A stretch of 64,000 nucleotides of DNA from Sinohyriopsis cumingii (taxonomy: Eukaryota > Mollusca > Bivalvia > Unionida > Unionidae). Below the pieces are notes generated by a model. That model had not been told where the DNA came from. It worked only from the letters and a program-made list of their open reading frames with translations, and did no database searches. The stretch covers positions 18,364,436-18,428,435 of the forward strand of contig CM068828.1 of assembly GCA_028554795.2 (NCBI GenBank), in the 5' to 3' direction. Within the stretch, counting starts at the first letter, position 1; each line of letters opens with the position of its first letter. A program made the position numbers and the translations under genes. Shown in pieces: positions 28,401-42,700 of the stretch.

Positions 28401-31400
28401 CTTATACCATGTGAAAAAATAGAACAGTGGTCCCCATCCTTTTTAGTAATAGGGCACCTTTCTAACTTAAAACATTTTGCAGACCCAAACATGCTAACAG
28501 CTGTACTTTCTGGCTATGTTATGACATTGCAATATTAAAAATGCTGAGAAATTATTTTTTGTTGCTTTTCTATGAGCAGGGTATGTTATTCATGTTCAAG
28601 GGATAACTTATTTGGAGAATTTAAAAACTGCACATTGCTTGGTGAACTTTTGCAACCTTTGACCAAAACAGGTGCTTTAACCTTTAACCTTTCACATTAA
28701 TGTATGCCATATAATGAAAAGTTTCATGTCTTTTTAATGACAAAGATGAACTGTAAAATTGTATCATCAAAAATCTGCCTGCTCATAGAAAAGCAACAAA
28801 CAAATTTCACAATCATCAAGTACAGTTTGCCCACCAAAATAATGCAGATGGATAAGTAATTAAAATTTGCAGTAAGTAATAAGATTTCTCAGTTTATTTT
28901 TTTTAAAAATCTGTTAACCTCTCATAATTTTGAGAGCTGCATGGCATCAATAAATCAATGTACCCCTGTCAAGAGCTATTCAGCCTGCAATAGTCAGTAC
29001 ATCACATATGTTCAAACACACTAAGCATTACTAATGGTAACTACAGCTACACTGAACTCAAGTTTTATAATGCAATTCAACCTCATTTTCTAATTTTAAG
29101 AAGGATATGGCTCAACAGTTTTGTGATCATTTGCAATATTTAGTAATTTCAGCATTTGTCGATTTTCTAAATTATAAATTGGTTTTTTATTTAAATGCAT
29201 GATTTTTTTCCATAAAAGACAAACTTACACTATTCTGATTTCTGAACCCACACTAAACAGTTGTGACCCTAATTATCTAAAAATATTCCACTCTGATGTT
29301 ACTCGTGAAAAAAGGCAAACATCCTCTTACAAAAGTAGGAAGCATAAAAATAAAAACAAAATGAAATGCCACTATTATGTTGAATATATGCAAGGAATTC
29401 GGTCTGAACTGACACATTTTGGGCCAACAGTTCTTCCATTATTTTGAGGTGGGGAAATAGTAGTCTCAATAAGTTATGTTTTTATTTATACTGGTAGTGT
29501 TAGGACGATAAAACAAGCCTAGGCCATCATGCAGATGAAACCAATATAAATTAGTGCATATATTTTAACGATGCTAATGGGACTATCATATATGATAATT
29601 CTGCAAAGTTAGCCAGGTTACAGAGTAGATCAGGTTAAAGAAGAGCAAGGTTACAAAGTGGGGACTAGTTGTGGTAAGTTTCATGTCAAATATGGAATGT
29701 CATAAACTTCTTGGCACTCTTACTGATAATTAACTTGTGTCTGCAACATGCTGACTTTTAAACTTACATAGCAAAGTATACCTATCACAAACTGCAAATT
29801 CTAAGAAACTTTCACTTTGTACATCATTGAGTGGGTCCAAGCATACAAAAATATGCATATAATCGACTTCAGTAGTGTGAAACTTCAATTCATTTTAAAA
29901 CAGTTTACATTAGATCATCATACCTGGCTCAGTAAGAGGGACCTTGCATAAATTATTATTATTGTTACATAGTTTATTCAGACATTCAAGCTTACCTGTC
30001 ATTTATAATATTGTATAAAATAACAGCTTAATACTGTTATGAAATCTAACACTGCTCTGTATTAATATATTTTAATAACTTTACACCTAATAAACCAAAT
30101 ATGTAATAAACAGTGTTAAGTCATCGAATATCTCCTCAATCTCAAAAATTTTATAGCACATCTTTAATATTCTGCACACTTTTGAAGATATTAAGAATTA
30201 TTTTGTATACAAGATATTTTATGTATTTTACAGTTTTATAAGAAATCTCATAAAACTGATGAGATATCATACAAAGTTGATATGATATCTTGTATAATGA
30301 ATGAGATATCAAGATTTTAGAATAACTAGCTTGCTATACACTACTGCTACAGGAAACCTGTTTACCACCCTTTACCAGCTTGGTTGTGACAGCAGGGTTT
30401 AAAAGGGCTAACAAAAAGAAATCAAACAAAATGTACCTAAGCATGTTAATACATGAAACGTTATAAGGCACACAATAATAAAGTGAGATCTCAGAAGTTT
30501 CTCTTTCTTTTTGACTTTTGTCATGGTTTTTGTGGGTTTTACTTGCATGTTGACTAGTGTCATCATCTATACAGTCACACTGATTGCTTCCATGCCCTTA
30601 GTATGAAAGTGAAGCAAAGAAATAGTCAATACATTGTTTTGAGGGGGCATAATGGAGAAATCCTACTAGTCATTAAATATTCATATATTCAGATATGCAA
30701 ATGTACCCGCTCAAACAATGGCTTTGATTGGTTGTACTGTACAATACATTCTCTCAGAAACAATCCCATAAATCACCAATTCTACTTCCTGCTTCCGCTT
30801 GAACCAAAATTCGTGTGGATACCATTCAGATTTGAGCAATAACAATTATTAATTGCTGCATCTTAGCTACAATTTTCTTCATTTATATATTTTTAAAATT
30901 TATCAGACACACAGGTAATTATAACTGCTGACGCTTTCATTTATTTGACAGTTTATGTAAGTGCAAATTTAACTAGTTTGTATTGACCATAGTCACCTTA
31001 CCAACTGCTAGACCAATTTGAATTTTCGCTTCATTCTTTTATCAATTTGACTTTATTTTGTCTTTTTGTGAATATTGTTTGAATTTATTTGATATTGTAC
31101 TTACATTGCTAAGTTTTTTGTTCATTTATATGTCTTATCGTTTGATTGCTTCGTAAGAAGTTTAGCTTGCTTAGTTATTCACATACTACTATAGTCTGAC
31201 TCTACATCCCCATTTGTTTGTACCCCCCTACCGATTTCAAAAACTAGAACGTTTAATGTGATAAAAAGTGCATAGAACTGAGTCAATTGAATCAATGATT
31301 TATAATTTATAACCTGACTGTGACCAGAATGGCCCTAATACTGGCATCCCCTGCACCATTTCATGCTTAATGGACTTCCCATACTAGCACGGCGCCATAT

Positions 31401-32060
31401 TGTATGCACAGTAGGCTAGTTTATTTCCATCAGACAACATAATGACGTAGTTCATCCTGTTCGGTAACTGCTGAATAATTGCATAAGTTACATAACGTTG
31501 AGAATTTGGAATTATATCCCTCTGCATATTTGAACATAGAAATTAAACTGCTTGTTAAATCCACATGAAAAGCAAATTTGTAGTTGTCATTATTTTCCTT
31601 TGCTTGATTTGATACTGTAAATATTGGAAGCAGACGACTTATGTATGTACATCTGTAGTTGTGATACACCCCTTTGCTGAAAATGGACTTGTCCAGAAAC
31701 TGGAAATGGATCCGAGCATGTCTGTCTATTACACTGAAAACTTCCGTTCAGCATGAGATGTGCATATGATGACGAAGTTATTTCCACTCTACTCAGAGTC
31801 AGGTTAGAAACAATAAATCAATGAATGAATTGACTAAGTTCCTTGCATTTTTTATCACATTAAAGGTTTCCCATTATTTAAATCGGTTTGGGGGTACAAA
31901 CAAACGGGTTTGTATTATCAGACTATAGTTAAGGCATTATTAGAACTGCTAGCGTGAAAAATATACTAGAAAGTATTTTATTAGTTATATTCATTTGATA
32001 AGTGTTTACGCGTTTCTACCCCAAGATAGTAGTTTGTTTTCTGAAGTGTTTATGATTAAC
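25430..32060. other. Host intergenic region with small tandem duplications
   Basis: No gene is supported. Visible structure: a possible degenerate hAT-like MITE at about 26589-26705 (CAAGGGCTGG and inverted CCATCCTTG); a roughly 105-bp duplication at 27770-27905 (CAGTGCTGTACAT units); a 53-bp tandem duplication at 27938-28040 (CTGTAGGACCAGTGGATG); a further hAT-like start at about 28424; and a palindrome-rich AGATATC stretch at 30180-30315. Confidence 0.5.
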
Positions 32061-32157
32061 TTCATTTTGATTACACTTGATATAGGTTGAAAACTTCATA
32101 TAATTTCATGTTTATGTCATTGCTATTTTCTTTTTAAAAAGACAGTTACTTCTTTTA

Positions 32158-32395
32158 AAGGGGCTGAGTGGTCTAAAGTGCTCTTTGTTATTGATCACTG
32201 CCATTTCACCTCTGTCTGCGTGGCTTTGAGACTAGGATTCGGCTAACGTGGGTATGTGAGAAAGCTTGCTAGTAGCTTCTCATGGGTTGGTGGTTCTTCC
32301 AGGGGTTTTTCCGGTTTCTTCCTCCACCGTTAATACTGGCCGCCATGTGAAGCCTATCGTGTGCTGAAATATGGCATTAAACCCCACAACAACAA
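32158..32395 (+). mobile_element. tRNA-derived SINE, near full length
   Basis: Head GGGGCTGAGTGGTCTAAAG (box A-like), box B-like region near GGATTCGGCT, a body shared with copies at 872, 32487 and 34434, and a tail ending GGCATTAAACCCC followed by ACAACAACAA. Confidence 0.75.
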
Positions 32396-32486
32396 TTACA
32401 CTTGATATAGGGTGAAAAGGTCGTATAATTTCATTGTTTATGTCATTGCTATTTTCTTTTTAGAAAGACAGTTACTTCTTTTAAAG

Positions 32487-32650
32487 GGGCTGAGTGGTCT
32501 AAAGTGCTCTCTGTTACTGATCACTGCCATTTCACCTCTGTCTGCGTGGCTTTGAGACTAGGATTCGGCTAACATGGGTATGTGAGAAAGCTTGCCAGTA
32601 GCTTCTCATGGGTTGGTGGTTCTTCCAGGGATTTTCCATTTTTTTCCTGC
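32487..32650 (+). mobile_element. tRNA-derived SINE, 3'-truncated copy
   Basis: The second copy in the tandem duplication, nearly identical to 32158-32330, diverging after the GATTTTCC stretch. Confidence 0.72.
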
Positions 32651-33774
32651 ACTATTAATTTAATTTATTATATTGATCTTACAGAGTAGAACTGGCTAGT
32701 GACGAATTCCAAATAATTTCTCTAATTAGAATAAGACCATCATAATTTTCACGAATATTTTTGCATGTTTAGCATCCATATTGTCTAGTCGTCCTACACT
32801 CTAAGACATGGACCCTAATTGTTATGTTTTGGGGTCGAGGTCTTACTGTCGAATTAATGGTGCTTGTATAGCATGTTTTGGTGTCACCTAGCATCATAAT
32901 GAGAAGTCAGATTTCAGAAATATCTCATTTTTACAGCCCATATCAACATTATCTACAAATTAAAGTCATAATGTTTAAGCGAGATTATTCTTACTCTGAT
33001 GCTCTTTTTCTAATAAATTCAAATTCTCCCACAATCATGTGGACCTGTTTTCAAGTTATGTTGGCCTACACTTCATTTGCCTGGAATGTTATTTATGTCG
33101 GGAACGACGTAATTGGATTAAGTTGAAGTATGTTTCTTTAACAAAATGAATAAAACATACAAATATAGAAGAAAGTGTTTCAATAGCTTTATTTCATTCA
33201 AGATTCTTGTCATCCTTTTAACCAATTTTGGTATTCTCGGCTTCCAACAAGCTACGTTTATTAACTAACAACCCACCAAATAAACAGGCTTAACATCACG
33301 AGGAGGATAACATTAATTAGGTAATATATACATGACTTTATGAGAAAATTTGTACCACTGCATATGATTTTTACATTGCTACAACAAAATTTAAGTGTGC
33401 AATGTTCCTAAATCTTGCCATATGATGTCAAAATGGGATAGTTATTTTTGCTTAGAGCTTGAGAGGTGAACAAATTAACCCTGGTAGCAGATGTTTCTAT
33501 GTTTGGATCATTTTGTTTATATTTCCAAATACCAGCAGTTACCACGGTGATTTTCTGAAATTTTCACAGATTTATTAGTCACATTTTAGTTTAGTTAATT
33601 CTTTTGGTGCATTTCTTTCAGTTGTTAGAGAGACTTTATTCATCAGCTGCTGGAAACGAATCCCATGATGTTGGTCAATGTTTGGAATTCTGCCTCGAAC
33701 CACCATTAACTTTAAATCATTGCATTGAAACTCAACTGTTTTACCAGACTTACAAAGAGGATGTGCTGCACTAA

Positions 33775-34041
33775 ATGATGGCATTTTTAAGCCGAGAATG
33801 TGATAAGTGCCATTTTATTGACTATAACCCATTGTTTGATCGAAGTATGCATTTGGCACTTGATGGACTCCATGTAAAAAGAAATGGTGCATATGTATTG
33901 AAAACAGTATTGGAGTCATTTGTTGTTTGTGTGGATATGGTGCAGATAAATAGCGCTGAATTTTTTTTATCCTCGGACCTGTGCCACCCGTATGTCTTAT
34001 GCAGATGTAGTAAAGTAGTTTCCACCCAGAGAGAAACTTAA
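33775..34041 (+). pseudogene. Possible fragment of an SGNH/GDSL hydrolase domain
   Basis: An open frame of 88 codons has FIDYNPLFDR, then HLALDGLHVKRNGAYVL. That DGLHxxxxG pattern is typical of the C-terminal Asp-His catalytic block of SGNH hydrolases in invertebrate transposon-associated proteins. No upstream GDS block is visible and the frame starts abruptly, so it is at best a fragment. Confidence 0.3.
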
Positions 34042-34433
34042 TTCGATGGATTACAAGGATAAGGTGATTAACATAAATTATAGTTTTTACTTAAAACTTG
34101 CTTTTAACATGAATAAGGTCACATAGTCATATCAGTCTATATTCTTTAAAGTTCTTTGGCAATTATTTCATTTTAAAATTTTCTTTGAATGGCATCTCCA
34201 TTACGGCAATAGGTCCATGTTAAATCATAATATTGTGCCCCTACTTGTTTTTTAAAAAGTCCAAACTCATGTTTGTCTTTTTAAAGAGACGGGTAAAATT
34301 ATTAATGTACTTATTATTTACTTAAGAGTAATTGGACTGATCAAAGTACAGATAATTTGTTTACGTATATTGATAATGTTTTATAATTATGATATCCATG
34401 TTCCACTTTATGGTTGATGTTGTTGTTGTTGTT

Positions 34434-34612
34434 GTTGTAGGGTTTAACGCCATTTTTCAGCACAAGATAGGCTATACATGGCGGCCAGTATAATTGGTGG
34501 AGGAAGAACCCTGGAAAACCCATGGAAGAACCACCGACCCATGAGAAGCTACTGGCAGGCTTTCTCACGTACCAATGTTAGCCGAGGCTGAGACTCGAAC
34601 TCACGCAGTTTA
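34434..34612 (-). mobile_element. tRNA-derived SINE, minus orientation
   Basis: Reads on the plus strand from a (GTT)n tail and GGGTTTAACGCC to a box B complement (GAGACTCGAACTC). Same body as the copies at 872 and 32158. The (GTT)n run at 34419-34437 is its tail. Confidence 0.75.
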
Positions 34613-34918
34613 TGGTTGATAGTCATAGGTTAGGTTAGGCCTACCGCAGGCTTGTCCAGGCTCCGACTTTTGAATGATGTCTGGGTTTTCACAAAGATTT
34701 CATGGAATTATTCATATGAAACATGATTTATATGATCATGTCATATCTACACCCACCCAGAAATTGTGAAAGTCATTGACACATCTTTTGTTCATAGAAC
34801 AAAATTATTATACTCTAGCTTTATCTGTGCAGTAACATTCTTTGCTATAGCTATCTAATGCCTAATAGTTGTGCACTAAAATAATATGTCTTTGGCATGT
34901 GTTAGACATCACTGTAGA

Positions 34919-35108
34919 CCAAGGGTGCACAACCCCTGGCCAGATGGCCGAATCTGGCCCATAAACTTGTTCTGTCTGGCCTTCAGGACAAATTAAAAGA
35001 ACACAGAAATCTGGCCGGTGAACAGTAATAATATTAAAGAAATGTGTCTGTGGCCCTCAAGTGGTCTTAGAAAATGCAATCTGGCCCTTGGCCAAAAATG
35101 GCTGTGCA
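34919..35108. mobile_element. hAT-like MITE with 8-bp target duplication
   Basis: Ends are CAAGGGTGCACAACC and the inverted GGCTGTGCACCCCTG. Flanks are CTGTAGAC and CTATAGAC, an 8-bp duplication with one mismatch, as expected for hAT transposition. There is no coding capacity, and the interior repeats TGGCC/GGCCA motifs. Confidence 0.72.
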
Positions 35109-36100
35109 CCCCTGCTATAGACTATGACAAGGAAACCTTATAGTTATGTAACTGATACATTGGTAAAGCTTCATTAAAAATCAAATAAAACAAGTAAACG
35201 TCTTTCTCCGATGGCTCGAATGATGATATAAATCATGCCACTTTTTAATGTAAATGTAATCTCAGAATGTGCATGTTAATTTACAGTAGAATTATGCTTG
35301 TCAGAATGTGCATCTTAATTTACCATTAAATTATCCTTTCATCAGCATATAATAAAATCATTAAGTGTGGCATATCTTTATTCACAGTACAAAAGCTCAG
35401 TATGTTCCTTACCTTCTATAATGGTATTATTTCTAAAATTACTATTTATTATTCAGTCATAACAAAATGTGTTCATTATGAACCAGATTGGTTTCTTTTT
35501 TATTTCAATTCATTTGAAGAATGTACACACGTTAGAAAAGAAATTTGTTATATTGTTACTACTAACAATATTTTTTGTAATTAAAAAAAAAACATTTGCC
35601 TGGCCTGCAAAAGTCTAAAACAACTAAAAAGAATATAAACAACACTCATGCAATGGGAATTTTCTATTTCTAACAAAGGTATACAAATCATATTGGGGTT
35701 CCTGTGGGTATTTATGAAAGCCAGTGGGTTTCAAAATTTTGTGAGTACTTAACTTATTTTTACTTCATTTGTACATATAATATTCAAACAATGTTGTTTA
35801 CTGCTCTAATAACTGATTTATATTTTGCCCAAAATTTACATGAAACCTAAAAATTACAATATTTGGCCATCTTAGAAATTAAGGTTTGGTACTGTACATC
35901 TAATCCATTATGCAAGGCCATGCCTGCTATATTTTCCAAACATAGAGTATATAATCAATCTTGCAGCTTAGTTAAAACATATATTAACTTATTCTGTAGA
36001 TGACAAAACTGAATCTGTTCTCTCATACAAAAACAAAATGTGCCCACTGATTATGTATTTGATTCTAGTTTATCCAATGTGCATGTGTTCATTAATACAT

Positions 36101-36101
36101 A

Positions 36102-36133
<32 letters not shown>
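36101..36133. repeat. (TG)n microsatellite
   Basis: About 14-16 TG repeats in host DNA. Confidence 0.92.
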
Positions 36134-36137
<4 letters not shown>

Positions 36138-36234
36138 ACAGAATATTGGAACCTGGGTAAATGCAACTTAAGTTTACATACTTAAAGTTGTTACTGTTTA
36201 ATATTGTTATTTTTCTTGTCTTTTCCCTTTTTCC

Positions 36235-39010
36235 TAGTGATATTTTTACATGAGCGGAAAAATAATCATCAGTGATGCTATTGTTGGCAAATAGTAATTT
36301 ACTGACATCTGTATAGCTACTTTGCTATGTTATGATTACTAAGTCATCTGAGAATTGTTAACTGTTAGCGATTATTTACTGAACATAGATGGAGAATGGC
36401 CTACTCATTTCTGTATGTGAAAAACTGACATTGCCAGCAATATGAATCTATCTTACACTTTTTACATGAACTGCATATTTGCAAAATGTTAATAATAATG
36501 GAAATTACATTTTTATGCATCTTTATTTCACAATAATTTTTTGATATTAGAATGAATATTCTTCACCAGATTCCACCCCTTTCAGCCCATGTGTGCAGCC
36601 ATCATTATAATATTGTTCTCATATTCTACTTTTTTTCTTTCCCATGAAAGGCATGCACTTAATTTTACAGTTATAATTCCAGTGACACATTTACATGGTC
36701 TTTTATTTAACTGTAGCAGGTTTCCTTTTCTTATGTGTCAAGAGTTATTGCTGATACTTTGAGAAATTTGTTTCTATTAAAAAATAATTCTCAGGAAGAT
36801 AACCATTTAAATGTTTTTGCAGATATATACTTTGTTATGCAGGTTAGAGCAGCATGAGATATTAGTGAATGTCAGTGAGGATGTTGCTGTAATTTTGTTG
36901 ATTTTTAAGAAGCATTTTTAAGGTTTTTGTATTTGTCTACATTGAAAAGTGTGACTCAATTACTGTCAGATATTTCTTTTCTCATTCATGTATCTTTGAA
37001 CATAATAACAGTGCACTGAAACTTTAGAAAATGTGAATCACATGCTACTGTCAGCACAAATTGGTGAAATCACAAAAAAAAATTAAACAAGTTAGGCTAT
37101 GAAAATATTTTGTCTAGAAAAATCTACTGTGGCAGATAACAGTATTTTGGTCCTTATGAAGACCTTAATCATGATTATAGTAACTTTGTAATGACAGTAT
37201 TAACTGATTACAGTTGCACTTATTTGGCTGAAATATATTATTCACTGGGTAACATTTTAAAATAATCTTGTGCATAGTAACAGTGACAACAAGTTATGTT
37301 TGTTGGTTGCTAACCACTATTGAAGAAATGTATTTCAGCAGTGGCATGTGAAGCTGGAAGAGGAACTCTCAAAACCACCTACTGCATTAGTCATAAATAA
37401 AAAACAATTATTTCTGGTAACCTAACCATGTTAATGGTTACTTACCATGAATTTCTTCATGTTTAAGTTGTGAAAACCTGACCATTGGTGAATGATAACC
37501 CAACCCCTCTATTATATACCCAGTTTTCTGTATTCACAGTTACATTTTTAAGGCCATCTTGATTATCATATGAGTAATTTGTGGAGAACAATTGAATGTT
37601 CAGAATATATTTTGTTTTCCACTTCTTTATTTACTGTTCTCTGGAACATACATGATATTTAAGGTTTAGTAGCAATGAAAATAATTACTTATTTAAACAT
37701 TTTAATTTTTTATATTTTATCACTTTTGCAGGAACAGTTTTCTTTCCATTTTATTGAAGAATGGGAACAAGCTTTACCTCTAGGACAGTTATCAAAAATA
37801 ACTGCTGATCTGCATTTTTATGTCCAGTGCCATTGGTGAGATATTACAATAACTGTCATTAGAAATGCGCCTTGAAATTAACAGATACATGTTTTTGGTT
37901 CACTGATAGTTCTATCTATGGCCTAACTTCCATGATCCATATTTTATGGTATAGTTAAACTTATGATTTTCTTATTTTTCTGTGATTTAGTTTTACCTTT
38001 ATTAAACAAGATATTTTCCATTGGTATACCAGCCTTGTATCACACTTCTGGACTTTTAAAATGCATATTTTCGAGATTGACAATAGCAGAACATTATTTT
38101 TTATTACATCTTACTGAAAACTGACCTAACTTATGGAAAAAATCAACTATGATACTGACACCTTGTTAGGGTTGGCAGGTCTGCTTCCTCGATGTATCCA
38201 TTTTACTTCCCCACCATTAAGACTGTCAGCCATATACAACCATTTAAGTGTCAACATTGGTATTAAAACCTCAATTCCACCACCATTACATGATTGCCTT
38301 GGTACCTAGGAAAAGTTTTTAATATTGTCAATACTAACATTAACTCAGTTTATGTATATAAAAAAAAAAAAAAAAATTGGTCCAAAGCCATGGCCAACGA
38401 AAGTCCCTGTGATTTTACTTGAGTAGGAAAATAATGAAAAATTATGCCAATGTTGGCTGATAGTAATTTACTAATGGCTGTGAAGCTGCTTTGTTACAAC
38501 ATGATTACTAAGTCGTTGAGAACCATTAAGGCTTATTGATTATATACTGAATATAGATACCAACATACACTGATAATGGTTTATTCATTTCTGCTAGGAG
38601 AAAACTGAAAGTGCCAGTAATATCAGTGTATATTATTGTTTGCAAAATGTTTATAATAATGGAAAGTACATTTGTATGCATATTTGTTAAAAATCAATTT
38701 CTTTTATAGATCAACATAAATATTCTCCAAATTCCACCCATTACAGCCCATGGTGTATCCTTATCATATTGTTAGCATTTTCTTAGTTTTCAATTGTTTT
38801 TTCTTTCTTGAAAGACATGTTTATTTTGACATTTATAATTCCACCAGAGACACGTTTATATGGACTCTTTTTAACAGGTGTCTTTTTCTTTTGTATCAGG
38901 TTTGCTGATACTTTGAGTAATTTCATTCTGTTCGGGTTTTTTTGTAAGGAAGATATCTTTTTAAATGTGTGCACTGATGTATATCTTTTTATGCTGATTC
39001 GATCAATATG
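36235..39010. repeat. Diverged segmental duplication (two copies about 2.2 kb apart)
   Basis: About 600 bp at 36235-36860 is clearly similar to 38415-39010, sharing many stretches such as TAGTAATTTACT, GATTACTAAGTC, TTGCAAAATGTT and GCTGATACTTTGAG. Similarity is patchy after 37000. Both copies contain a decayed coding-looking piece (ED..LN pattern near 36800 and 38950). Confidence 0.7.
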
Positions 39011-39775
39011 AGATAATAGTGAATATTGTGTTTATCCCTGTAATATCACAAACAGCTATTCATAACATATACAAGGGAATTGTTCAGTGTCAGTGTATGA
39101 TTGTATCAGTCAGAAAGTTATTTTTTGAATCTTTAAGAAAAGACTTGATTATAATTGGGGTATTATAGTTTATTGTTGCAACTACTGTGAAAGTAATGTC
39201 TGTTCTGAAAATGAAATTAAGGATAATGTGGTAATTAAAATGGTAGTTAATAAAAAAAATTATTTGGATGTATTAAACTTTTACATCTGACCATATTAAT
39301 GTTGACATTATTTTTTGTTGTTACCGGTTGCCATCATTTCTTGCCATCATATAATTTTTTTTAAGGATCAACACATTCATGCTGCCTTTACGAACCAGTA
39401 GCCAAAAATGAAAGATTATTCCAGAGAATTGCCCCTGCAAAGGTACGTAGAAAATATAAAGTTTGATCTGTATTTCCATATCCTATACTGTTTTGTGACT
39501 ACTGCTTTTACAGTTGACCAGTAAAGGTAAACTCTTATCTTTAGACGTGATCAATTTTTCAGTCACTATTCTAGAAATATAGTAAATAATAAACTGTTAT
39601 TTAAAATAATGCATCTTGGTTATCATTTATGTCCTTTTCCTTTTGCAGTAACATTATAACTGTTGAAACTGCTCTTTCATTGTAGGTATTCAGCTGTTCT
39701 GAGTGTCCTGTGAAATTCACTAAGGAAGACTTCTTTCGAACCATTACCTGTGCAGACATGTTCCTCATATAAGGG
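37732..39775 (+). pseudogene. Decaying multi-exon gene fragment, zinc-finger-like
   Basis: Candidate exons have consensus splice sites: 37732-37835 (TTTTGCAG before, GTGAG after; encodes EEWEQALPLGQLSKITADLH), 39366-39442 (TTAAG before, GTACG after) and from 39686 (TGTAG before; encodes FSCSECPVKFTKEDFFR). The first two join in phase but reach a stop. The tail of the second joins the third only in another frame. The CSECP piece suggests a zinc finger. I do not recognise the gene with confidence. Confidence 0.4.
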
Positions 39776-39779
39776 AAAT

Positions 39780-42700
39780 GGAGAAGATCATGTGCATGTT
39801 TCTTAAGCATTTATGCCAAACTCTGAAATACCTGTTCAGAATTTAACCCAGTTAATTTTCTTATTGGCAACATAAATGCATTAAAATTTATGTATTATAT
39901 ATTTGGTGTTTTTAACTTGGAAATATGTGATATGAAGTTGTATTGGTTGCATTTTCCAGTATAGGTTTACAGGTATTGTTTTTTCCTAGAGTACTGTATT
40001 AGCTCTTTTTTTGTCCTTAGGTTATGGCAGTCATCACCACTTTTGAATGAGAAAAACTTCTACCTTTTTTTTCCCCTTGAACATAACTACATCACATTGT
40101 ACATTTTTAAAATTAAGTTATAAGACATGTGCTGGTTACAGACACAATTCACGTTATTTCTCTGTCTATAGTGATCCAAACTGTATTTGCATTTATGAGA
40201 TGAAATTTCAAAATGCCACCAGTGTCCATACACTGCTTATGAATGCTATACAAATGCAGTGCTCAGGATTTTGAGTAACAAACTGCAGAATTTATTTCAA
40301 AGATACAGCTTCTATGAGAAAACTGGATACAAGATGACAACACAGAAGTTATATCTCCCATGTCCAATTCTTTACTGCAGGAAACCTCATTACATCCACC
40401 AGTTGTTAGCAATACAATTGTGAAAGAAAATGCGATTTATCAGAAGTTACCATTGCAAAAACTGTGTTTACAACCAATTTGGAAAAATCACATAAAGCCA
40501 TTTGCATTGAACATGACATGATCACTCACTTGATAGAGTGCCATTTCATGGATTCAAAAAAAAAGCAGCTTCAACTGTTTGAGGATGCTGCTATCAATGT
40601 ATCCACTTTTCCAAATTGTTTAGTGTAGAGGGGGACTTTTCATATTTACATTACTTAAAATAGAAGTGGACAGCAGTGAAGTACCTATTTATTATATATG
40701 AAATAATAATTGGAAGATGAAGAAAATGCGTCAAATTTTTTTGTTTTTTTTAAATTTTAGTTAACGCAACATTTTTAAACTCTGATAATCATGTATACAG
40801 TGTACATTAAATACCTTCTTATCATCCTATATTTGAAATTGTATTTGTGCACATATAAGGATCCCTTGCTAAAGTTATTATGTTAACCAAAAATTTCTGG
40901 ATTTAGATAAGATTTATTTGTGATTGTGATAATATCTTCCTTATGTGTATAGTATACAAGTTTTTTTGGTTTTAACACTGTAGCCCAGGGGTGGGCAAAC
41001 TACGGCCTGAGGCCCACCAAGGGTTTTCGTGCGGCCTAGGAACAAGTCATCATTCGCACTGACTCTGTTTATGTTACTCTGTTTATGAAATAAATGTGCT
41101 TGTTTTGAAGTTTAAGTTTAAGTTTTCAAATATTAACAACATATTAACAACTGAAAATTAATTATGATGTTATTTAGACCTCCCGCATCCGAGGCGGATG
41201 CTCTAACCACTAGGCCACCAAAGCGGTTTGTTTATTGACTGGAAGGCATTTTAGTATTAAATGATACTAAATCATCACTATGAATATCCCACCCAATAAA
41301 GATTAAAATTAATACTGCACATAATAATACAATACATGTGCAATAACTTATATTTATATGTAAACAATTCAAAGTGAAATATCTAAGACATAATGGAATT
41401 AATGTGCTTAATCTAGAAAAATTATTAATTATTGCTCACAGAAGGGTAAACCATTTAGTATATTGAAGTAATCACAAAAATATTGCACATTTTTCATGTT
41501 AATGTTAAAAATAATACATAATTCAAAATGCCGATCCATAGCTTAAGGAACAGAAAATGTACCATTTTTTTATGACAAATTAAAATGTTCCCACTCTATT
41601 ACAAAATAAATAATATTTCCCTTTCACACATTAATGTATAGCATATATGTTATGAGATGTGGCAGACAACTTTAGATAGCTTTTTATGTCTCATGCAGAA
41701 TATGGGATAGTCAGTCACACCCATACTTTTAGTATGGATGCTTATATGAGTCATCTATGATATATCAAATGGAAAATATACCTTTGTAGCATCATATTTC
41801 TCAGCCTGTCCTTAGCCGCTGACTCATCTACACACCTTTATCAGAGGAATGGTCATGTGAACATCTTTTCGACTATCAGGTGACAAGGCCCATTTGTAAA
41901 AGTCCATATAATTACCAAAATCAGCCGAAATCTACACTAATCTGCAAACAAAGTTAACAAAAAAAAGAGAAAAAAGTTACAATGAAGAATTATATTTCAA
42001 GCACAAATGAACTATAATGACATTATGGTCAGCTGTTAAAACATTTCATCGATCCAACTACTTTACCCATGAACAGTTATGCTGGTAATAATATTCTGAT
42101 AATGATGTTAAGGGTTGTCTATAAAGCACGTATGCAAACAATTGGTGATTTTTTTACCCCCTTTCCCATTACTCATTGCAAATCATACATTTTGAATCCA
42201 CCCTTGTGTAAGTACATTGCTGAGTCACCACCCCCTTTCCAAGAATAGATGGGACAATTGAATTTTAAAAGATGAAGTTATTAGTAGTCATTAAAAATAA
42301 GCAACAGTTTAAATTAATACCATGTAAAACAAACTTTGAAAATGAAAGTAGGAAAGTATTAACAATAATTATAATAGTGATACAAAGGTTGAATTTTACA
42401 GAAATCGTAACCAATGCTTTTCTACAGCAAATGTAAATATTTATCTCTAATAATAGTTTTAAACAAGTGACAGCAGCTAATATTTAGTTGACCTTAACTT
42501 TAATAGTCAAATATCAGACAGTGACTAAAAATTTTATATCAACTTTGGAAAATTGGAATATTATCATCCTTATCACCAGTGGAATGACTGGACCTCAAAT
42601 TTTTATCATCAGCTTCGATATCATCAAAATCATGAACCATAACAGTTCTTTTCTCAGGTGACAATTTTTCTAAGGTGTGTGCGATCATGTGACATTTCAT

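Larger units (their letters stand above)
32072..32700 (+). repeat. Tandem duplication of a unit of about 325 bp carrying a SINE
   Basis: Bases 32072-32396 and 32397-about 32700 are two copies of the same segment. Each has 85 bp of flank (TTACACTTGATATAGG start) followed by a tRNA-headed SINE. Because the flank is duplicated too, this is a DNA duplication and not two SINE insertions. Confidence 0.8.

Noticed and set aside
30603..30842. Plus-strand 79-codon ORF
   Set aside because: No recognisable domain or context; length expected by chance.
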